A DNA stretch of 39,452 nt, taken from assembly GCA_009780955.1 (NCBI GenBank), contig WQZB01000047.1, positions 1-39,452 of the forward strand, written 5' to 3'. A program made the position numbers and the translations under genes. This DNA comes from Polyangiaceae bacterium (GTDB lineage: Bacteria > Myxococcota_A > Polyangia > Polyangiales > Polyangiaceae). Position 1 is the stretch's first letter. Every line of letters starts with the position of its first letter. The notes under the pieces were generated by a model, which ran no database searches, was not told where the DNA came from, and saw only the letters and a program-made list of their open reading frames with translations. Below, in pieces: positions 34,622 to 39,452 of this stretch.

Positions 34622-35877
34622 GTGCGGATTTGACCTTCGCCGTCGACAATCCACTTCATTGTAGTCAAAGACTCAAGCCCCATGGGGCCGCGCCAGTGCA
34701 GACGGCTCGTGGCGATGCCAATCTCAGCGCCGAGACCGAACTCGCCGCCGTCATGAAAGCGCGTCGAAGCATTGACCACCACGCACGCCGCATCGACCTC
34801 GCGACGAAAGCGCTCGGCGTTGCCCTCCGACGGCGTGAGAATCGCTTCGGTGTGGCCCGAACCGTAATCTGCGATGTGCGCGAGCGCGGCGTCGAGCCCG
34901 TCGACCACGCGAACCGCAAGCACAGCGTCAAGGAACTCATGCCCCCAGTCTTCAGTCGACGCTGGCTTGACAGCTGGCACGAGCTCCCGCGCCCGCTCGT
35001 CGCCACGGATCTCGCAGCCGGCAGCCAAGAGCGCCTTGGCAATGGGCGGCAGCAGGCGCAAAGCATCGTTTGCGTCGACAAGCAAGCACTCGAGCGCATT
35101 GCAAACGCCAGGGCGCTGCATTTTTGCATTCATCACGATGCGCTCGGCCATGGCAAGGTCAACGCCCGTGTCGAGAAACATGTGGCATACACCTTTGTAA
35201 TGCTGCACGACAGGCACGCGAGCGTTGTCGGTCACGAAGCGAATGAGCGCTTCGCCGCCGCGAGGAATCGCAAGATCGACAAACTCACTCTGTTGCACGA
35301 GCGCCCGAACGCCGTCGCGATCGGTGAACGGAAGCACCTGCACGGCATCACCTGGCAGCCCCACGCTTTTCGCTGCGGCCACGAAGACTTCGGCAAGCAC
35401 CGCGTTCGATCGTGCGGCCTCGGAACCGCCACGCAATACAACGGCATTGCCTGCTTTGAGGGTAAGTGCGCTTGCCTCCACCGTGACGTTCGGTCGAGCC
35501 TCGTAAATCATCGCGATGACTCCAACCGGAACGCGCACACGTGCGATGCGAAGGCCATTGGGGCGCGTCGCACGCGTGATGACTTCGCCCACCGGATCAG
35601 CCAGCGCGGCGATCTGCCGAACACTTGCCGCGACGGCAGCAAGGCGCGATTCGTCGAGCATCAGCCGGTCGAGCATGGCCCCTTTGGTTCCTCGTTCACG
35701 CGCAGCCTCGAGGTCGGCTGCGTTCGCACGAAGAATGCGCTGTGCATGGTCTTCGAGCGCTTGTGCGATGGCATGAAGCGCGGTGTCTTTGTCGGCACGC
35801 GAGCGCGGCGCGAGCTTGCGCGCAGCATGTCGAGCACGTTGGCAAATGGTACGAACAGCCTCGTCTAACGTTGTCAT
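34618..35877 (-). CDS. proA: gamma-glutamyl phosphate reductase
   Basis: A 419-residue enzyme of proline synthesis that reduces gamma-glutamyl phosphate to glutamate semialdehyde with NADPH. VPVGVIAMIYEARPNVTVEA, LRGGSEAARSN and QRPGVCNALECLLV with the catalytic Cys259 are family signatures. FLDAVLAVRVVDGLDAALAH and GSGHTEAI lie near the C-terminus. Length matches ProA. Its stop overlaps the rsfS ATG. In many bacteria nadD lies between proA and rsfS; here it is missing, and no proB is visible upstream, where thrC is divergent. Confidence 0.96.
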   Translation of the reverse strand: MTTLDEAVRTICQRARHAARKLAPRSRADKDTALHAIAQALEDHAQRILRANAADLEAARERGTKGAMLDRLMLDESRLAAVAASVRQIAALADPVGEVITRATRPNGLRIARVRVPVGVIAMIYEARPNVTVEASALTLKAGNAVVLRGGSEAARSNAVLAEVFVAAAKSVGLPGDAVQVLPFTDRDGVRALVQQSEFVDLAIPRGGEALIRFVTDNARVPVVQHYKGVCHMFLDTGVDLAMAERIVMNAKMQRPGVCNALECLLVDANDALRLLPPIAKALLAAGCEIRGDERARELVPAVKPASTEDWGHEFLDAVLAVRVVDGLDAALAHIADYGSGHTEAILTPSEGNAERFRREVDAACVVVNASTRFHDGGEFGLGAEIGIATSRLHWRGPMGLESLTTMKWIVDGEGQIRT

Positions 35878-35980
35878 CGCGGATTTGCTTATTTCGCACG
35901 ATTCGCATGATTTTGCGAGGACCGGATCTGACGCATCCCTTTGCTTCGCTTATCGCGCTACGCTGCTAACGCATCTACTC

Positions 35981-37309
35981 ATGGCTAAGCTCGTTGCTCA
36001 CTTTCGCTGCTTTTGTGGCTGCGCAGAAACGTTCCCGCTCACTCGCGCGATCTACCGCTGCCCCACTTGCAATGGCCTGCTCGAAGTGGCCCACGATCTC
36101 GACGCCCTTGCCAAAACGAGCGCCGAAGAGTGGCGCGCTCGATTCGATGCGCGCTGGGCACCGCGCGCCACTGACATGGCGTTGCCATCGGGAGTGTGGA
36201 GCAAGCGTGAATGGGTTGCGCCCGAAGTGTCGAGCGATGCGATTGTCTCGACAGGCGAAGGGATGACGCCGCTTTACCCTGCGCGCCGCCTCGCCGAAGA
36301 ATTGTCGTTTGGTGAGCTATACATCAAGCAGTGCGGATCCACGCACACCGGCTCATTCAAAGATCTTGGGATGACGGTGCTCGTCAGCGTCGTCAACCAC
36401 GCGATTCGCACCGGCGATCTCCGTATCCGTGCCATCGCATGCGCAAGCACGGGCGACACCTCGGCGGCGCTCGCAGCGTACGGAGCGGCCGCGGGCTTGC
36501 CCGTGATCGTGCTCTTGCCCCGCGGCATGGTCAGCGTTGCGCAGCTCGTGCAACCCTTGGCCAACGGCGCACGCGTTTTCGCGCTCGACACCGATTTCGA
36601 CGGTTGCATGCAGGTCGTCAAAGAACTCGCCTCGCGCGGGCTCATCTACCTCGCGAACTCCATGAACCCTTTGCGCGTCGAGGGGCAGAAAACCGTCGCC
36701 GTCGAAATCACTCAGCAACTCGGCTGGGAAGTGCCCGACTGGGTCGTGCTGCCAAGCGGCAACCTTGGCAACGCCGCAGCCCTGCATGCAGGCTTCTCCA
36801 TGGCAAAGTCGCTCGGCGTCATCGACAAGCTTCCGCGCCTTTGCATTGCGCAGGCGGCGAACGCGAGCCCCATGTATCATGCATTTGTTGCAAAAACCGA
36901 CGAGGTTACGCCCGTGGTCGCCAAACCTACGCAGGCAAGCGCCATTCGAATCGGTGCGCCGGTAAGCGCACCACGCGCCATGGCAGCACTCAAAGCCATG
37001 AACGGCGTCGTCGAACAAGCAAGCGAAGACGAGCTGGCCAATGCGAGTGCACACGCCGATCGAACCGGTCTTTACACATGCCCGCACACCGGTGTTGCCC
37101 TCGCTTGCGCCATGAAGCTCCGTGCACGAGGTGTCATCGGGGCTCGCGAGCGCGTCGTCGTCGTTTCCACGGCAAGCGCGCTGAAGTTCACCGAATTCAA
37201 ACTCGGCTACCACGAGCACAAGCTGCCTGAAGTCACTTCTACCCTTGCCAACGAGCCCGTGACACTACCGGCAGATGTGGAGACCGTAGCGCGCCAGCTT
37301 TCGTTGTAA
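35981..37309 (+). CDS. thrC: threonine synthase
   Basis: A 442-residue PLP enzyme converting O-phosphohomoserine to threonine. The N-terminus has a zinc-ribbon-like pair, CFCGC and CPTC, seen in one class of ThrC. The PLP Lys is K127 in STHTGSFKDLGM. Phosphate-binding SGNLGNAAA and ACASTGDTSAALAAYGAAAG are typical. ATG 35981 is chosen because the longer frame to 35783 overlaps proA. The gene ends 11 bases before the palindrome at 37321. It is divergent from proA. Confidence 0.95.
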   Translation: MAKLVAHFRCFCGCAETFPLTRAIYRCPTCNGLLEVAHDLDALAKTSAEEWRARFDARWAPRATDMALPSGVWSKREWVAPEVSSDAIVSTGEGMTPLYPARRLAEELSFGELYIKQCGSTHTGSFKDLGMTVLVSVVNHAIRTGDLRIRAIACASTGDTSAALAAYGAAAGLPVIVLLPRGMVSVAQLVQPLANGARVFALDTDFDGCMQVVKELASRGLIYLANSMNPLRVEGQKTVAVEITQQLGWEVPDWVVLPSGNLGNAAALHAGFSMAKSLGVIDKLPRLCIAQAANASPMYHAFVAKTDEVTPVVAKPTQASAIRIGAPVSAPRAMAALKAMNGVVEQASEDELANASAHADRTGLYTCPHTGVALACAMKLRARGVIGARERVVVVSTASALKFTEFKLGYHEHKLPEVTSTLANEPVTLPADVETVARQLSL

Positions 37310-37320
37310 CGCATATTTGC

Positions 37321-37348
37321 GTAGGGGCGCAGCATGCTGCGCCCCTAC
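37321..37348. repeat. family A palindrome, perfect copy with different inner stem
   Basis: GTAGGGGCGCAGCA faces TGCTGCGCCCCTAC with no loop. The outer arm is identical to the copy at 6709, but the inner six pairs differ and still pair perfectly. The left flank AACGCATATTTGC matches the other copies. It lies 12 bases after the thrC stop. Confidence 0.9.
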
Positions 37349-37423
37349 ATGGGTGTGCGAACACCTAATATAGCTTGTGCGGATTTGCAGTTGACCGCAT
37401 CGTGCGCACGGAGACGTCGCGCT

Positions 37424-39452
37424 CATGAAACGATATGCGTTGGCTCTTGTTTTTCTTTGGTGTGCGCTTGCCGCGATTGGATGCCCAAGAACCCCGCCAC
37501 CGGCCCAATCGCCGACTCCGGTGGCGGCTCCAACCGCTGCGCCTCGGCAAAAAGAGCCTCTTGACGTGCGCCCGTCAAAGTCGGGGCTTGGCTTTCGAAT
37601 GAGCAATGCCGACGGCGAACCAGGCCGCGCTGCACGAGCCGCGCCTTTGGCGAGCCCGCTTGGCAAAACCGAAAAAGAGCGTCTTTTAGCGCGACTGCCC
37701 GCGCTCGCAGCAGTCAAGGACGACGCAAAAGACTTTGCCATGCGCGACAAGTCGATTCCTGCGCCGCGCGCGGGCAAAACGGTTCATGAAGCATTTCCGC
37801 CGCCGCAAGTGCCCCGGCCCTCCGTCGTGCCCGCCCGCGGTCCGCTCACCGTGGAGCGCTTTGCGCCTGAAGGTCCGATCGATATGGCTCCGCATCTCAC
37901 CGTGACGTTCTCCGAAGACATGATAGCCGTGACCTCGATCGACGAAATCGCGAATGGCGCCTTGCCGGTAACCTTGTTACCCCAACCACCAGGAACGTGG
38001 CGATGGCTCGGAACGCGCACGCTGACGTTCGATCCCGAGGCCAAGCGCTTTCCCATGGCCACCGAGTACACCGTAATGGTACCGGCTGGTACCAAGGCAG
38101 CCAACGGCGAAGTGCTCGAGCAGCCGGTGCGCTGGACGTTCAATACATCGCCTCCGAAAATCGACGAGTCCTGGCCATCGAGTCATTCTGTGCCGCTCGA
38201 TCCAGTGATTTTCCTATCTTTCAATCAAGGTATCGATCGGATCACGATGCTCCGAAATATCGAATTGCGAAGCGAATCTGGAGTCGTTCCGATACGGATG
38301 GCGACCGACAAAGAAGTGGAGGAGGACGACACCTTTCAACGGCTCGCAAAACTGCCTGACAACGGTCGATGGCTAGCATTCAAGCCGATTGCGAAACTTG
38401 CCCCGGCCACGAAGTACACGGTGCACATCAAGCCAGGTGCAAAGGGTACCGAGGGACCGCTGGCCACGACGAAAGATCAAAGTGTCACGTTTTCCACCTT
38501 TGGCCGACTCGAAGTAACCGAATCGGAATGTGTTCGCGAGCATGAAACGTGCATGTCGCACAGAGAATTCCAAGCCAAATCCGATCACGATGATCATAAA
38601 ATTTGCACACCGCTCCAAGCCTTCAAAATTGGATTTTCGAACGCGATCGATCTCGCGCACTTCGACCCGTCCATGGTGACGGTCACGCCCGCGATCCCGG
38701 GCATGAAGGTCAAGATCGACGGCACGGACATGACCCTTCGCGGGCGAACGACAGGCCGCACGAAGTACACGGTGAAAATCGCCGGCACACTCACCGACGA
38801 GTTCGGCCAAACGCTGGGTCACAACACGGTCGTGCCCCTCAATGTGGGTTCGGCCAAGCCCGTGCTGTTCGACGACGAGCATCGAATGGTTGTTCTCGAT
38901 CCGGCGGCGCCCAGAAAATACACGGTTTACTCGATCAACGAGCCGCTCTTGCACGTGCAGATTTATGCAGTAACGCCCGGCGATTACGAACAATACTTAG
39001 CATTTGCCGGCGACTCGGAGAGGCTGCACGAGTCGAAACCGCCAGGGCGGCTCGTTGTCGATCGAGTGATCCCAACGAAGAACGTGCCCGACCAGCCCGT
39101 GGCCACGGTTGTCGATCTCAATCCGGCCTTTGATTCCGGACTTGGGAATGCGATCGTCGTGGTTCGAGAAGGGCGCAAGCTGCCAGAGGATTGGACACCG
39201 GCAGAGTTCTCTGTTTGGGTGCAATCGACCAAGCTTGGTCTCGCGGCCTTCGTCGAGGCAGACGCGATCACGGGTTGGGTGACGAACCTCGAAAACGGAT
39301 CACCCGTCGAGAATGCCGAAGTGTGGCTTTTACAGCGCAACTCAGTTGCGCTGAATTTGAAAATCCAAGGCGATGCGCACACGTCGCGCTCCGTTGAGCC
39401 CGAAGGCCGTGGCTCTCGAATAGAAGCGGAGCGTGAGCCACGGATTTCGGGC
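37424..39452 (+). CDS. bacterial alpha-2-macroglobulin-like lipoprotein, 5' part
   Basis: At least 676 residues before the window ends. MKRYALALVFLWCALAAIGC is a lipoprotein signal. A Pro/Ala-rich linker follows, then macroglobulin-type Ig-like repeats (PEGPIDMAPHLTVTFSEDM, WRWLGTRTLTFDPEAKRFP, FQAKSD-type turns, TVYSINEPLLHVQIYAV). GWVTNLENGSPVENAEVW near the end matches the start of a later beta-sandwich domain. In bacteria such proteins trap proteases at the periplasm or surface, usually with PbpC nearby. From 39326 the frame runs through a family C repeat without a stop, so the gene either tolerates the insertion or is truncated beyond the window. Confidence 0.85.
39326..39452. repeat. 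family C element inside the alpha-2-macroglobulin frame
   Basis: 127 bases nearly identical to 9305-9432, cut by the window end. It keeps the first hairpin (39333-39353, arms CAGCGCAACT/AGTTGCGCTG) and most of the second. The central base of the first hairpin is C here and G at 9322. In the protein frame this makes TCA (Ser) rather than TGA. Small length differences (one T fewer, one T more) also keep the frame open. Confidence 0.88.

Noticed and set aside
34552..35868. Plus-strand frame of 438 codons opposite proA
   Set aside because: proA is a clear, full-length match on the other strand; long antisense frames are common at this base composition.

Overview
The window looks like chromosomal DNA from a myxobacterium-like organism (Myxococcota, Polyangiales-like). 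The evidence is a high density of predicted lipoproteins, trypsin-like proteases with Asp/Pro/Ala/Ser-rich linkers or calcium-binding tails, a CAP domain, many phospholipid-type acyltransferases, and a five-domain protein resembling the myxobacterial ether-lipid enzyme ElbD. By eye, base composition is moderately GC-rich, lower than cultured myxobacteria, so an uncultured relative is plausible. This placement is inference. I found no rRNA, tRNA, CRISPR array, phage gene or transposase.

Layout. 1-2120: an SDR protein and an acyltransferase in a minus-strand pair. 2203-6706: a zinc-peptidase-like lipoprotein, aat (N-end rule), and a housekeeping-type sigma-70 factor. 6696-9276: an HSDL2-like SDR with a possible small coupled ORF, then an unknown lipoprotein. 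9432-12791: a minus-strand group with a lipoprotein, an NlpC/P60-like cysteine hydrolase and an unknown protein. 12875-14452: a GT-C type membrane glycosyltransferase. 14610-24121: a lipid locus with a HAD-IB phosphatase, a LarA-like protein, the 1592-residue reductase/AMP-ligase/ACP/acyltransferase/SCP2 protein, an epimerase-type SDR and a diacylglycerol-kinase-like lipid kinase. 24104-27746: a minus-strand run with a PanE-like reductase, an unknown helical protein, another acyltransferase and a secreted protease. 27992-33800: a GlcD-like flavoprotein, an outer-membrane barrel, a MoxR ATPase, an Mrp-type ATPase and a protease-CAP fusion. 33998-37309: rsfS, proA and thrC. 37424-end: the start of a bacterial alpha-2-macroglobulin lipoprotein.

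The most unusual content is three dispersed repeat families, mostly hugging gene 3' ends. Family A is a roughly 28-nt hairpin (GTAGGGGC arms) with at least nine copies whose inner stems change while keeping base pairing. Family B is a fold-back element (CCGCTTTC arms) whose edge supplies or overlaps the stop codon of at least four genes. Family C is a roughly 133-nt two-hairpin element. One copy lies between two convergent genes. The other sits inside the alpha-2-macroglobulin reading frame, which stays open to the end of the window.
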